Positions 24,933 to 34,088 of a DNA stretch of 64,000 bases are shown here, in pieces. Within the stretch, counting starts at the first letter, position 1. Every line of letters begins with the position of its first letter. The stretch is from Anoxybacillus flavithermus (GTDB lineage: Bacteria > Bacillota > Bacilli > Bacillales > Anoxybacillaceae). The stretch covers positions 1-64,000 of the forward strand of contig NZ_PEDM01000007.1 in the NCBI RefSeq assembly GCF_002742685.1, given 5' to 3'. Both the position numbers and the translations under genes were made by a program. The notes beneath the pieces were generated by a model. That model did no database searches and was not told the DNA's origin. It saw nothing but the letters and a program-made list of their open reading frames with translations.

Positions 24933-26351
24933 TCATATATATTTTCGTTGTACGTTTCGTCCGTCGTATGTGAATAGCGTCGGTTTGTTTTCAATGATCG
25001 TTTCGATATGAACCGTTCGGCCCCAAAGTTGATAAATGTAAGGAAGCACTTTTTCTAAATATTTGACGTCAAGTTCAATACCTTCGTACGAATGTTTTAA
25101 ATATAGTTCCCCATTGCGCATATAGTCGCCATCGTTCACTGTAATGTATGGGAAGCCACCGTTGATGCGCATGTTCACAAGTTGATCGCGTATATGTTCC
25201 CAATGTTTATCAACAATTTTGTAGTCTTTTCCTTGTTTTTGGAATAAATACATATCTTCACGCATAACGAGTTCTTTCGTTAAATAGTTGCGCAAAAAGG
25301 AAATATCGGACTCTAATTCACGTACTTCAAATATTTTTGCACGCCCTGAACCCGGTTTGACACCGAGCTTTTTCATTTCTTCTGTCGGATTGTCCCAGCG
25401 CTTTTCAATATCTTCAAAAATTTTTAATCCTAAGTAATACGGATTAATGCCGGTGCGTGACGGTTGGACAACGCCTGCATTTAATTTGGCAAATTCAATC
25501 GCTTCATCGCTCGTTAAATCCATTTCACGTAAAATGCGTTGATGCCAGTACGTTGCCCAGCCTTCGTTCATAATTTTCGTTTCGAGTTGCGGCCAAAAAT
25601 AAAGCATTTCTTCACGCATCATTGTTAAAATGTCGCGTTGCCATTCGTCAAGTTCACGGCTATATTCTTCAATAAACAAAAGCAAATCTTTTTCTGGTTG
25701 AGGGGGGAATTTTTTTCTTTTTTTCCGTGTTTGTGGCGCTTTTTTCTTTTCATCAAGCGACCATAAATCGTCATATGGCGACGATTTTGGCGTTTCATCA
25801 TCATCATCGTATACTTCTGTATCAGCAATCGTCCATGAAAGCTTTGGTCGAAGAAGCGAAGGGTCGATATGTTCTTGAATGGCCAATACAGCGTCTAAAA
25901 ACTTTTCGACTTCTTGTTTTCCGTATTCATGTTCGTAATGCTTTATTCGTTCGGCCGTTGCCGCCATGCTTTCGACCATGTCTCGTTTTGTATTGCTAAA
26001 GCGAATGTTATTTTTAAAAAAGTCGCTATGAGCAAGGACGTGTGCGACAATTAATTTATTTTGAATAAGGGTGTTTGTGTTTAATAAAAAAGCGTAGCAC
26101 GGATCGGAGTTAATGACAAGCTCGTAAATTTTACTTAATCCGAGATCATAATGAAGTTTCATTTTATGAAATTGTTTCCCAAAACTCCAATGAGAAAAAC
26201 GTGTCGGCATGCCGTACGCTCCAAATGTATAAATAATATCAGCTGGGCAAATTTCATAGCGCATTTCATAAAAATCAAGCCCAAACCCTTCGGCAATTTC
26301 CGTAATTTCCGCAATTGCTTTTTCTAGTGCTTTTTGTTCATCTCGTTTCAT
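24933..26351 (-). CDS. spoVR: SpoVR family stage V sporulation protein
   Basis: 472 residues, full length. B. subtilis SpoVR is needed for normal spore cortex formation and is expressed in the mother cell; its biochemical role is unknown. It starts [20 protein letters not shown] and contains the conserved [12 protein letters not shown] and [14 protein letters not shown] segments. A charged insertion rich in K, R and P occurs at about 190-225. AAGGAGGG precedes the ATG. It belongs with prkA and yhbH in the co-occurring sporulation trio. Confidence 0.95.
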   Translation of the reverse strand: MKRDEQKALEKAIAEITEIAEGFGLDFYEMRYEICPADIIYTFGAYGMPTRFSHWSFGKQFHKMKLHYDLGLSKIYELVINSDPCYAFLLNTNTLIQNKLIVAHVLAHSDFFKNNIRFSNTKRDMVESMAATAERIKHYEHEYGKQEVEKFLDAVLAIQEHIDPSLLRPKLSWTIADTEVYDDDDETPKSSPYDDLWSLDEKKKAPQTRKKRKKFPPQPEKDLLLFIEEYSRELDEWQRDILTMMREEMLYFWPQLETKIMNEGWATYWHQRILREMDLTSDEAIEFAKLNAGVVQPSRTGINPYYLGLKIFEDIEKRWDNPTEEMKKLGVKPGSGRAKIFEVRELESDISFLRNYLTKELVMREDMYLFQKQGKDYKIVDKHWEHIRDQLVNMRINGGFPYITVNDGDYMRNGELYLKHSYEGIELDVKYLEKVLPYIYQLWGRTVHIETIIENKPTLFTYDGRNVQRKYI

Positions 26352-26370
26352 CGCACTCCCTCCTTATGAC

Positions 26371-26400
26371 AATGTATGAACGAGCGCGTCATTTGATACG
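26371..26400 (-). promoter_or_regulatory. Candidate sigma-E promoter of spoVR
   Basis: On the minus strand CGTATCA (26394-26400), a 15-bp spacer and CATACATT (26371-26378) match the sigma-E consensus well in the -10 and partly in the -35. It lies 20 bp before the spoVR start codon. Confidence 0.55.
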
Positions 26401-26414
26401 TCAAGAATGTTTCA

Positions 26415-26457
26415 TTGACTTTATATTTTCTTTTATGTATATTTAACTATGTTAAAT
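26415..26457 (+). promoter_or_regulatory. Promoter and MarR operator candidate
   Basis: TTGACT (26415-26420), 17 bp and TATATT (26438-26443) form the promoter. The palindrome ATTTAAC-TAT-GTTAAAT (26441-26457) overlaps the -10 and start site, as expected for autorepression by the MarR protein encoded directly downstream. Confidence 0.65.
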
Positions 26458-26486
26458 ATTTATGTTGTTAAAAAGGTGGGGTGTGT

Positions 26487-26930
26487 ATGGAGCAAACGCC
26501 GTTCACCGCGCTTGTTGAGCGATTAGAGCATGCGTTTTCGTTAGCCCTTCGCAGATTGGCAGCTGACTTGGCTAAGGAGGAAATTGGCTTAACGAAACCG
26601 CAGTTTTTTATTTTAAATTTGTTGTCGAAGCGTGGGAAATGTACAGTAAGCGAATTGGCAGAAGAGATGTTCGTCAAACCGAGCGCCATTACTACAATGA
26701 TTGACCGCTTGTATAAAAGCGGATTTGTATTGCGCGAGCGAGATGAAGAGGATCGGCGTGTCGTGTATGTGCAATTGTCTGAAAAGGGGAAAGAAATGCT
26801 TCAGCATGCACGAACGGAGCGAAGAAAAATTATTGAGCGTTATTTAAGCCAATTGCAATTTGATGAACTTGAACAGTTTGTCTATATTATCGAAAAAATT
26901 GCTGCGATAAACGAAAAAGAGGAGAAGTGA
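26487..26930 (+). CDS. MarR family transcriptional regulator
   Basis: 147 residues with a winged helix-turn-helix at about 45-110; the wing is RDEEDRRVVYVQLSEKGKEML and the recognition region is VKPSAITTMIDRLYKSGFV. It lies directly upstream of, and in one operon with, an efflux pump gene, so it probably represses both and is released by a toxic ligand. The start is ATG 26487, after AAAGGTGGGG. Confidence 0.9.
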   Translation: MEQTPFTALVERLEHAFSLALRRLAADLAKEEIGLTKPQFFILNLLSKRGKCTVSELAEEMFVKPSAITTMIDRLYKSGFVLRERDEEDRRVVYVQLSEKGKEMLQHARTERRKIIERYLSQLQFDELEQFVYIIEKIAAINEKEEK

Positions 26931-26935
26931 GATGT

Positions 26936-28543
26936 ATGAAAGAACAAGCAGCGATACAAACAAGTATTGCAAATATACAACAAAAACGAGGCATTTTAAT
27001 TACGGGGCTTCTTGTTGCGATGTTGTTTGGGGCTTTAGATGGCACGATTGTTGGGACAGCGTTGCCACGCATTGTTGGGGAACTTGGTGGATTGAGTATG
27101 ATGGCTTGGTTGACAACAGCATATATGCTCACATCGACAACGATCGTTCCGATTGCAGGGAAGCTTGCTGATTTATTTGGGCGAAAGTCGATTTATGTTA
27201 CAGGATTAGCGATTTTTATTATTGGTTCAGCGTTATGTGGCATGGCGGATACGATGACACAGCTTATTATTTTCCGAGCCATTCAAGGCATTGGTGGCGG
27301 TATTATGATGCCAATGGCGATGATTGTTATCGGTGATTTGTTTACAGGAGCAGAGCGGGCAAAATGGCAAGGTGTGTTTGGTGGTGTATTTGGATTGGCA
27401 TCTATTCTCGGTCCGCAAGTCGGTGGATGGATTGTTGATTCGTTAAACTGGCGTTGGGTATTTTACATTAACCTTCCTGTCGGTATATTGGCAATTGTGC
27501 TCATTTCGATCGGCTTGCATAATCATCGCGTGGCTGAGCGAGTAAAGCTTGATTTAGCTGGCATGTTTACGATGGTTGTGGCCGTTGTTTCGCTGTTGCT
27601 CGCTTTAACGTTTGGTGGCGATAAATACGATTGGTTATCATGGCAAATCATTTCTTTACTAGCTAGCTCAGTCGTTTTCTTTAGTTTATTTGTATTCGTT
27701 GAGCGAAAAGCAGAAGAACCGATTATGCCGATTCATTTATTAAAAAATAAAACGTTTGTTGTGCTCAATAGTGTCGGTTTTTTTATGTCTGTCGGCATGT
27801 TTGGAGCGATTATGTTTGTCCCGCTCTTTATGCAAGGCATTATTGGCATGAGTCCATCTGAATCAGGAACGATGATGTTTCCGATGATGTTGGCGCTCAT
27901 TATTGCAAGCATGATTGGTGGACGACTTGTACAAAAAATTGGCGTTCGTCCGCAAGTCATTGCTGGGATGGTGCTTGTTGCGCTTGGCTTTTTCTTATTG
28001 TCAACGATGGATGTCCATACAAATAAATGGACGGCGATGTCATTTATGGCAACACTCGGTTTTGGATTAGGGTTTGTCAATCCGGTGATTACACTAGCGT
28101 TACAAGAAGTATTTCCAAAATCGCAGCTCGGTATTGTGACATCATCGAGCCAGTTTTTCCGTCAAATTGGAGGAACGTTTGGGGCGACGTTGTTAGGAGC
28201 GATTATGAATCATCGTTCGAAAGATTTACTAGAAGCAAAATTTCTCCCGCTGTTAGAAAAATTACCAGCACAAGCGCATGCGATGATGGATTCGTTTAAA
28301 CAACTCGTTGAATCGAATCCGCAAAGTGTATATTCGGTCATTTTAAATCCGGATACGTTAAAAAAAATTCCTGAACAAATGCAACAAATGTTTGTGCCTG
28401 TATTAAAACAAACGCTCGTGGATGCATTAAGCGATGTGTTTTTATATGGGTTAATCTTTGTTGGCATCGGTTTTATTTTTGCGATGTTTATCGGTCGTAT
28501 TACGATTTCTCGTACGCAGAATAAAACGGCTCCAATGGAATAA
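26936..28543 (+). CDS. DHA2-family MFS multidrug efflux transporter
   Basis: 535 residues with about 14 membrane segments. Motif A-like GKLADLFGRKSIYV and the DHA2/EmrB-type LDGTIVGTALPRI in the first helix are visible. Such proteins export drugs by proton antiport. A hydrophilic insertion near residues 415-475 precedes the last helix. ATG 26936 follows AGGAG by ten bases, six bp after marR, so they are co-transcribed. Confidence 0.9.
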   Translation: MKEQAAIQTSIANIQQKRGILITGLLVAMLFGALDGTIVGTALPRIVGELGGLSMMAWLTTAYMLTSTTIVPIAGKLADLFGRKSIYVTGLAIFIIGSALCGMADTMTQLIIFRAIQGIGGGIMMPMAMIVIGDLFTGAERAKWQGVFGGVFGLASILGPQVGGWIVDSLNWRWVFYINLPVGILAIVLISIGLHNHRVAERVKLDLAGMFTMVVAVVSLLLALTFGGDKYDWLSWQIISLLASSVVFFSLFVFVERKAEEPIMPIHLLKNKTFVVLNSVGFFMSVGMFGAIMFVPLFMQGIIGMSPSESGTMMFPMMLALIIASMIGGRLVQKIGVRPQVIAGMVLVALGFFLLSTMDVHTNKWTAMSFMATLGFGLGFVNPVITLALQEVFPKSQLGIVTSSSQFFRQIGGTFGATLLGAIMNHRSKDLLEAKFLPLLEKLPAQAHAMMDSFKQLVESNPQSVYSVILNPDTLKKIPEQMQQMFVPVLKQTLVDALSDVFLYGLIFVGIGFIFAMFIGRITISRTQNKTAPME

Positions 28544-28548
28544 ATATA

Positions 28549-28586
28549 AAAGCAAACGATCGCTAATGCGGTTGTTTGCTTTTTTC
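28549..28586 (+). terminator. Intrinsic terminator of the marR-MFS operon
   Basis: AAAGCAAAC and GTTTGCTTT flank a 16-base loop with partial inner pairing, followed by TTTTT. Confidence 0.75.
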
Positions 28587-28738
28587 AGTTAAAAAAAGTG
28601 AAACGTTTGCACATGTAAAACGAAATTTTTTATGAAAAAGTGCAACTTCCTCTTTAAACAAAGACGTTTGTATATTAACATGAAAGAGTAATAAAGATTG
28701 AAAGCGATTTATTTTAAGTGGATTGAGGAGGATTTTAC

Positions 28739-30403
28739 GTGAAAAGAGCTTGGTGGAAAGAAGCGATTGCATATCAAATATACCCAAGAAGTTTCATGGA
28801 TTCAAACGGAGACGGCATCGGTGATTTACAAGGTATCATTCAAAAGCTCGATTATTTGAAAGACCTTGGAATCGATGTCATATGGATTTGTCCAATTTAT
28901 AGATCGCCAAACGCAGATAATGGCTATGACATTAGCGACTATCAAGACATTATGGAGCAGTTTGGTACGATGGGAGATTTCGATCAGCTGCTTGAAGAAA
29001 TTCATAAGCGCGACATGAAGGTCATTTTAGATCTCGTCATTAACCATACGAGCGATGAGCATCCGTGGTTTATTGAGTCGCGTTCATCGCGAGACAACCC
29101 GAAACGCGATTGGTATATTTGGCGCGATGGGAAAAACGGCAAAGAGCCAAACAACTGGGAAAGCATTTTTGGTGGTTCAGCTTGGGAGTATGATGAGGGA
29201 ACCGATCAATATTATTTGCATGTGTTTGCGACAAAGCAACCTGATTTAAATTGGGAAAATGAAGATGTTCGTCGCGCGTTATATGATATGATTAACTGGT
29301 GGCTCGATAAAGGCATTGATGGCTTCCGTGTCGATGCGATTTCACACATTAAGAAAAAAGAAGGTCTCCCTGATTTACCAAATCCAAAAGGGCTTGATTA
29401 TGTCCCTTCATTTGACGGACATATGAATCAAGAAGGGATTATGGACTATCTTCGTGAGCTCAAAGCGCAAACGTTTGCGCGTTATGACATTATGACTGTT
29501 GGAGAAGCGAACGGAGTAACGGTAGAGGAAGCAGAGGATTGGGTTGGTGAAGAAAACGGCATTTTTAATATGATTTTTCAGTTTGAACATCTTGGACTTT
29601 GGCAAAAAGGAACAGATGGCGGTGTTGATGTTCGTAAATTAAAACGTGTATTAACAAAATGGCAAAAAGGACTAGAAGGCGTCGGCTGGAATGCGCTATT
29701 CCTTGAAAATCATGATCAACCGCGTTCGGTGTCGACATGGGGAAATGATGAACAATATCTTGTTGAAAGCGCCAAAGCGTTAGGGGCATTATATTTCCTT
29801 ATGCAAGGGACGCCGTTTATTTATCAAGGACAAGAAATTGGCATGACGAACGTCCGATTTGAAACGATTGATGAATATGACGATGTCGCTATTAAAAATT
29901 ATTATCGCATTGAGCGTAATAAAGGTCGTTCACATGAAGAAGTGATGCAATGGATTTGGAAAAACGGCCGTGATAATTCACGCACTCCGATGCAATGGTC
30001 CGATGAGGAAAACGCCGGATTTACGACAGGAACACCTTGGATTGGTGTGAATGAAAATTATAAACAAATTAATGTCAAAAAGCAGTTGAACGATCCGAAC
30101 TCTGTGTTAAACTTTTATAAACGTATGATTCAACTCCGTAAACAACATGACGTATTCGTTTACGGAACATATGATTTAATATTAGAAAACCATAAAGCAA
30201 TTTATGCGTATACGCGCACGTTAGGTGATGAAAAAGCGATCGTCATCGTGAATTTAACAGACCGAAAAACAATGTATCGTTACGATTCATTGAAATTAAA
30301 TAGCGAGCAATTGGTGTTAGCAAATTACGATGTGAAACCGCATAAACATGCGACGCGCTTTACATTGCGTCCGTATGAAGCGCGCGTATATTTGGTGAAA
30401 TAA
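28739..30403 (+). CDS. malL: GH13 oligo-1,6-glucosidase / alpha-glucosidase
   Basis: 554 residues, typical of GH13 oligo-1,6-glucosidases. The catalytic nucleophile is D199 (GFRVDA), the acid is E256 (VGEANG) and the stabiliser is D326 (ENHDQPRS). INHTSDEHPWF is the conserved region I. It hydrolyses isomalto- and malto-oligosaccharides in the cytoplasm. The start is GTG 28739, seven bases after GAGGAGG. TGAAAGCGATTTAT (28699-28712) resembles a catabolite-responsive element, suggesting CcpA control. No sugar transporter is adjacent. Confidence 0.93.
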   Translation: MKRAWWKEAIAYQIYPRSFMDSNGDGIGDLQGIIQKLDYLKDLGIDVIWICPIYRSPNADNGYDISDYQDIMEQFGTMGDFDQLLEEIHKRDMKVILDLVINHTSDEHPWFIESRSSRDNPKRDWYIWRDGKNGKEPNNWESIFGGSAWEYDEGTDQYYLHVFATKQPDLNWENEDVRRALYDMINWWLDKGIDGFRVDAISHIKKKEGLPDLPNPKGLDYVPSFDGHMNQEGIMDYLRELKAQTFARYDIMTVGEANGVTVEEAEDWVGEENGIFNMIFQFEHLGLWQKGTDGGVDVRKLKRVLTKWQKGLEGVGWNALFLENHDQPRSVSTWGNDEQYLVESAKALGALYFLMQGTPFIYQGQEIGMTNVRFETIDEYDDVAIKNYYRIERNKGRSHEEVMQWIWKNGRDNSRTPMQWSDEENAGFTTGTPWIGVNENYKQINVKKQLNDPNSVLNFYKRMIQLRKQHDVFVYGTYDLILENHKAIYAYTRTLGDEKAIVIVNLTDRKTMYRYDSLKLNSEQLVLANYDVKPHKHATRFTLRPYEARVYLVK

Positions 30404-30404
30404 T

Positions 30405-30439
30405 AAAATCCCCTTTTCCATATTGGAAAAGGGGATTTT
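30405..30439 (+). terminator. Intrinsic terminator after malL
   Basis: AAAATCCCCTTTTCC and GGAAAAGGGGATTTT form a 15-bp stem across a short loop. Confidence 0.88.
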
Positions 30440-30525
30440 CACATTTTTTTTGCAATCATTTCATACTTTTCTCATTTCTTTTTCGTACATTCATGACAAG
30501 CATATATTTTTAAAGGGGGATCTTT

Positions 30526-31014
30526 GTGAAAAAAACTCGTGATTTGCATTTATGGATTGGACTCATTTGTTCAGTATTTTTACTTTTGGAAGCGGTGACA
30601 GGATTGTTGTTGACCGAGCGTTGGTTAATGGGCATGGGTGGACATTCGCATGGAGGTCATGAACATGCGCAGTTAAATATGATCGATGCGGTGAAAAAAG
30701 CGAGTGAATCGGGTGCGTTTTCAATGGATGAAGTTGGTGTCGTGATGAATCATGGAATGTATATGGTACGGTTAAACGATAAAGATGGGACGTTAGTGAC
30801 GATTGCACCAGACGGTACAGTTGTGAAAAAAGAAGTAAATAAATTTGCCTCATTTGTGCGTGCTATTCACGTCGGAAAACTTGGTCTTTGGAATCGCCTT
30901 ATGATCGATGCCGCTGCTATTTCAATTATTATTTTAACAGGGACGGGCATTTATTTATCTGTGAAAATTTTGCGGGCTCAAGCGAAAGCAAAACAACGAA
31001 AATCGGTGGCGTAA
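30526..31014 (+). CDS. PepSY-type membrane protein with His-rich loop
   Basis: 162 residues. Two membrane helices (about 8-28 and 125-148) flank an extracytoplasmic PepSY-like domain. Just after helix 1 is a His/Gly-rich segment (GGHSHGGHEHAQ) that could bind copper, zinc or another metal. Short PepSY-TM proteins of this type occur near metal or heme genes, but none is adjacent here. The start is GTG 30526 after AAAGGGGGATC. Function unknown. Confidence 0.8.
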   Translation: MKKTRDLHLWIGLICSVFLLLEAVTGLLLTERWLMGMGGHSHGGHEHAQLNMIDAVKKASESGAFSMDEVGVVMNHGMYMVRLNDKDGTLVTIAPDGTVVKKEVNKFASFVRAIHVGKLGLWNRLMIDAAAISIIILTGTGIYLSVKILRAQAKAKQRKSVA

Positions 31015-31018
31015 ATTG

Positions 31019-31058
31019 AAAAGCACTTCGCATGAACGATTGATGCGAAGTGCTTTTT
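31019..31058. terminator. Bidirectional terminator
   Basis: AAAGCACTTCGCAT and ATGCGAAGTGCTTT form a 14-bp stem, followed by T residues. The stop of the convergent small zinc-finger gene lies at its edge. Confidence 0.88.
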
Positions 31059-31191
31059 AACTAATTCGTTTCGTTGGTGTTTGTTGAATTTTCCCTGTTC
31101 CGTTACATAGTGAGCATGTTTTATAAAGCGATAAACAAATTTTCATTTTCTTTTTTCCAAAGCACTTTGGGCAAATCGTTTTTAATGCCAT
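31057..31191 (-). CDS. Small DnaJ-type zinc-finger protein (44 aa)
   Basis: 44 residues with two CxxCxG-type motifs: CPKCFGKKK near the N-terminus and CSLCNGTGK in the second half, as in half of a DnaJ zinc-binding domain. GAGGTGATGACA precedes the ATG at 31189-31191. It probably folds around one zinc ion. The partner and role are unknown. It lies between two terminated units, so it has its own promoter in the 110 bp upstream. Confidence 0.72.
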   Translation of the reverse strand: MALKTICPKCFGKKKMKICLSLYKTCSLCNGTGKIQQTPTKRIS

Positions 31192-31302
31192 TGTCATCAC
31201 CTCATAAAGAAAGCGTTTTCAATTATAGTATACCCTGTTTTTGTGCAATGTGTGCACAATCATTTTGTCTATTTTTTAAACAGGTTGGCATGAGCCAACC
31301 TG

Positions 31303-32487
31303 TTACTTACGTGAATGTACTTCATAAATGGCAAACTTCAAATAATCACCTTCATCAGCGGCAAGCAGTTTCGGATGGTCATACCCTGCACCGCTCCAAT
31401 GAATTTGACGTAAAATTTTCTTTGCATCAAACGCTGCTTCCGCAACCATCGCTTGAAACATATCCGGATGCACATGATACGAGCAGCTTGCCGTTACGAA
31501 AAAGCCGCCGTCTTTTACGAGCTTTAAGCCGTTTAAATTAATGTCTTTATAGCCAGCAAGCGCCTTTGGCACCGCATGAGCGGATTTTGCAAACGCTGGA
31601 GGATCAATAATGACGACATCCCATTTTTTCCCCTCTTGTACACATTCGCGTAAGTAGTCAAACGCGTTCGCAACAACGAAATCCACATTTGTAAATCCGT
31701 TTAGCTCGGCGTTTTGTTTCGCTGTTTCAATCGCATGTTCAGAAATATCGACAGCGGTCACATGTTTTGCTCCGTATAAGCAGGCGTTTAACATAAATGA
31801 ACCTGTATGCGTAAAACAATCGAGTACAGTCGATTCGCTTGTAATAAGCGGTTTGATTGCAGCACGGTTTTGACGTTGATCGAAGAAAAATCCTGTTTTT
31901 TGCCCGTTTTCAATGTCGACAATGTATTTGACGCCGTTTTCTTCAATCTGTACGTTCGTATCGCACGTGCCGTACCAAAATCCTTTTTCTTGTTTTAGTC
32001 CTTCTAATTCGCGCACGTGGACGTCGTTGCGCAAATAAATGGCTTTTGGTTGAAAGACGTCAAGAAGTGCTTGTAAAATCCATTCTTTTCTTTTTTCCAT
32101 GCCGAGCGATAAAATTTGCACAACGAGCACATCTTCGTACTTATCAACGATTAGCCCAGGTAAAAAATCGGCTTCGCCATAAACGGCGCGGCATGAACGA
32201 ACCCCTGGAATCATACGCTCGCGATACGCCCACGCTTGACGAATGCGGTTCATAAAAAATTGCGCGTTTAATTCATCGTTTGGATTTTGAGTCAGCACGC
32301 GCACGATCATTTGCGATTTTGGATTAATATATCCTTTTGCTAAAAAGTGACGTTGGTGGTTATATACGTTGACGAAATCCCCCGGCTCAAAATCTCCTTC
32401 AATATAATCGATTTCGCTTTGAAACACCCACGGATGTCCAAGTTCGAGCCGCTTTTTTCTTTTTCGTTTCAAAAATACATTTGCCAT
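31303..32487 (-). CDS. Class I SAM-dependent rRNA methyltransferase, RlmI-like
   Basis: 394 residues. An N-terminal PUA domain (LELGHPWVFQSEI) is followed by the RlmI EEHEE-like region and a Rossmann methyltransferase (VLDCFTHTGSFML, motif I; DPPAFAKS, motif IV). The family contains 23S rRNA (cytosine-5) methyltransferases; the closest B. subtilis relative is probably YwbD. The start at 32487 is used because AGGAGTGGG precedes it. Confidence 0.9.
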   Translation of the reverse strand: MANVFLKRKRKKRLELGHPWVFQSEIDYIEGDFEPGDFVNVYNHQRHFLAKGYINPKSQMIVRVLTQNPNDELNAQFFMNRIRQAWAYRERMIPGVRSCRAVYGEADFLPGLIVDKYEDVLVVQILSLGMEKRKEWILQALLDVFQPKAIYLRNDVHVRELEGLKQEKGFWYGTCDTNVQIEENGVKYIVDIENGQKTGFFFDQRQNRAAIKPLITSESTVLDCFTHTGSFMLNACLYGAKHVTAVDISEHAIETAKQNAELNGFTNVDFVVANAFDYLRECVQEGKKWDVVIIDPPAFAKSAHAVPKALAGYKDINLNGLKLVKDGGFFVTASCSYHVHPDMFQAMVAEAAFDAKKILRQIHWSGAGYDHPKLLAADEGDYLKFAIYEVHSRK

Positions 32488-32566
32488 ACATCCCACTCCT
32501 GACTATATATTCGCTACTTTAGCATACAGGAAGAAAACGATGTGCGCAAATAATGGAGAAAAATAT

Positions 32567-32594
32567 TTGACAATTCAATGAAATATGCTAATAT
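32567..32594 (+). promoter_or_regulatory. Promoter of the thiamine operon
   Basis: TTGACA (32567-32572), 16 bp and TAATAT (32589-32594), about 30 bp before the riboswitch. Confidence 0.75.
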
Positions 32595-32622
32595 TAATGA
32601 CAAAGTGAATGATGCCATTGCA

Positions 32623-32717
32623 TTCCACTAGGGGGGCCTTTAGATAGGCTGAGATCAAAGTGTGCCTTTGAGACCCTTAGAACCTGATCTGGATCATACC
32701 AGCGTAGGGAAGTGGAA
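32623..32717 (+). promoter_or_regulatory. TPP riboswitch (THI element)
   Basis: Closing helix P1 pairs TTCCACT (32623-32629) with AGTGGAA (32711-32717). The conserved cores GGCTGAGA (near 32647) and ACCTGATCTGG...ATACCAGCGTAGGGAA are present. Thiamine pyrophosphate binding should favour the downstream terminator and switch off the operon. Confidence 0.95.
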
Positions 32718-32757
32718 ACGGTGCGAAGTGTGTCTTTTATTAAATTCCATCGTTTAC

Positions 32758-32800
32758 AACCACTTTCTTTGCGCAAAAGAAAGTGGTTTTTTATTTTTCT
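32758..32800 (+). terminator. Riboswitch-controlled terminator
   Basis: AACCACTTTCTTT and AAAGAAAGTGGTT form a 13-bp stem followed by TTTTATTTTT. AACCACTT can compete with the P1 strand AGTGG, the usual expression-platform arrangement. Confidence 0.88.
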
Positions 32801-32815
32801 TAAGGGGGAGAGGAA

Positions 32816-33511
32816 ATGTTGTTTTCAGAACAGTTGCGCAAAGCTGTCGATCCGATTTGGGAAGCGAGCTTTCATCATCCGTTTGTGAAAGAGCTCGGGG
32901 AAGGAACGCTTGATTTACGTTGTTTTCGCTATTATGTATTACAAGATTCATATTATTTGACACACTTTGCAAAAGTGCAAGCGCTTGGCGGGGCGATGGC
33001 TGACGATTTACAAACGACCGCAAGCATGGCGAATCATGCGCAAAATACGTATGAAGCTGAGCTTCGTTTACATGAAACGTTTATGAAAGAGCTCGGCATT
33101 ACAGAAGAAGAAAAGGCGTCGTTTGTTCCTGCCCCAACGGCGTATTCGTACACGTCCCACATGTATCGCGCGTCGTTTGCAGGACACTTTGGTGATGTAT
33201 TAGCTGCTATTTTACCGTGCTATTGGTTGTATTACGAAATTGGTGAGAGGTTAAAACATTGCAAGCCGAATCATCCAATTTATGCAAAATGGATTGAAGC
33301 GTACGGCTCCGATTGGTTCAGGCAGCTCGTCGAACAACAAATTGCGCGCTTAAATGACATCGCAAAAACAGCTAGCGAAAAAGATTTAGAGCGAATGAAG
33401 CAACACTTTTGGATCAGCAGCCAGTATGAATATTTATTTTGGGACATGGCGTATAAATTAGAACGTTGGCCAATTGAAGAGGAGGATGTTTATGCAAACG
33501 AAAGGGCTTAA
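32816..33511 (+). CDS. tenA: Thiaminase II / aminopyrimidine aminohydrolase TenA
   Basis: 231 residues. The catalytic Cys135 (LPCYWLYYE) and Glu205 (SSQYEYLFWD), known in TenA, are both at the expected numbers. It hydrolyses amino-HMP from degraded thiamine to HMP for salvage. It is the first gene of the TPP-controlled operon, with GGGGGAGAGG just before the ATG. It overlaps the next gene by 20 bp. Confidence 0.95.
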   Translation: MLFSEQLRKAVDPIWEASFHHPFVKELGEGTLDLRCFRYYVLQDSYYLTHFAKVQALGGAMADDLQTTASMANHAQNTYEAELRLHETFMKELGITEEEKASFVPAPTAYSYTSHMYRASFAGHFGDVLAAILPCYWLYYEIGERLKHCKPNHPIYAKWIEAYGSDWFRQLVEQQIARLNDIAKTASEKDLERMKQHFWISSQYEYLFWDMAYKLERWPIEEEDVYANERA

Positions 33512-34076
33512 ATTAACAGACGTATTAACGACCGTTGTGGTGGCGATTGTGTTTGGGATTGTGTATAAAGTGTGGGGACCGCTTTACTATGCAGTAAAAC
33601 CGCTTGGACTTCATCTCGATCAGCTTATTTATGGCATGTGGTTTATTGCGGCAACCGTCGCCTATTTATTGATTCGTAAGCCAGGAGTGGCTTTGCTTGC
33701 GGAAGTTGCCGCTGCTTCAGGAGAATTTTTAGCTGGATCTGAGTGGGGACTTGAAGTGTTATTTTACGGTTTTGTGCAAGGATTGCTAGCTGAACTTGTG
33801 TTTGCGGCTTTCCGTTATAAACGTTTTGATGTAGCTGTTGTGTCGCTGGCAGCTGTTGGTTCAACAATTGCTTCATTAGTGCTTGATTTTTACAAAGGAT
33901 ATATCGATCAATTAGCATGGTGGAATTTAACGTTATTTATCGGTGCGCGTTTCGTTGGGGCGATCATCATTGCTGGTGTATTTGCTTATTCGCTTGTAAA
34001 AGCGCTCGAGGCGACAGGTGTGACGCAACTGTTGCGCCCGACGACAAAAGAAGATTACGACTCGCTTGATAAATAG
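33492..34076 (+). CDS. ykoE: YkoE, ECF transporter substrate-binding (S) component for a thiamine precursor
   Basis: 194 residues with about five or six membrane helices, matching the YkoE family. With YkoD (ATPases) and YkoC (T component) it forms an ECF-type importer for hydroxymethylpyrimidine or its amino form. Placement after tenA supports the salvage role. ATG 33492 follows AGAGGAGGATG inside the end of tenA, implying translational coupling. Confidence 0.9.
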   Translation: MQTKGLKLTDVLTTVVVAIVFGIVYKVWGPLYYAVKPLGLHLDQLIYGMWFIAATVAYLLIRKPGVALLAEVAAASGEFLAGSEWGLEVLFYGFVQGLLAELVFAAFRYKRFDVAVVSLAAVGSTIASLVLDFYKGYIDQLAWWNLTLFIGARFVGAIIIAGVFAYSLVKALEATGVTQLLRPTTKEDYDSLDK

Positions 34077-34088
34077 AAGGTGACATCG

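Noticed and set aside
28604-28618. Second cre site before malL (GTGAAACGTTTGCAC)
   Set aside because: One base is missing relative to the consensus spacing and it lies far upstream, within the preceding terminator region.
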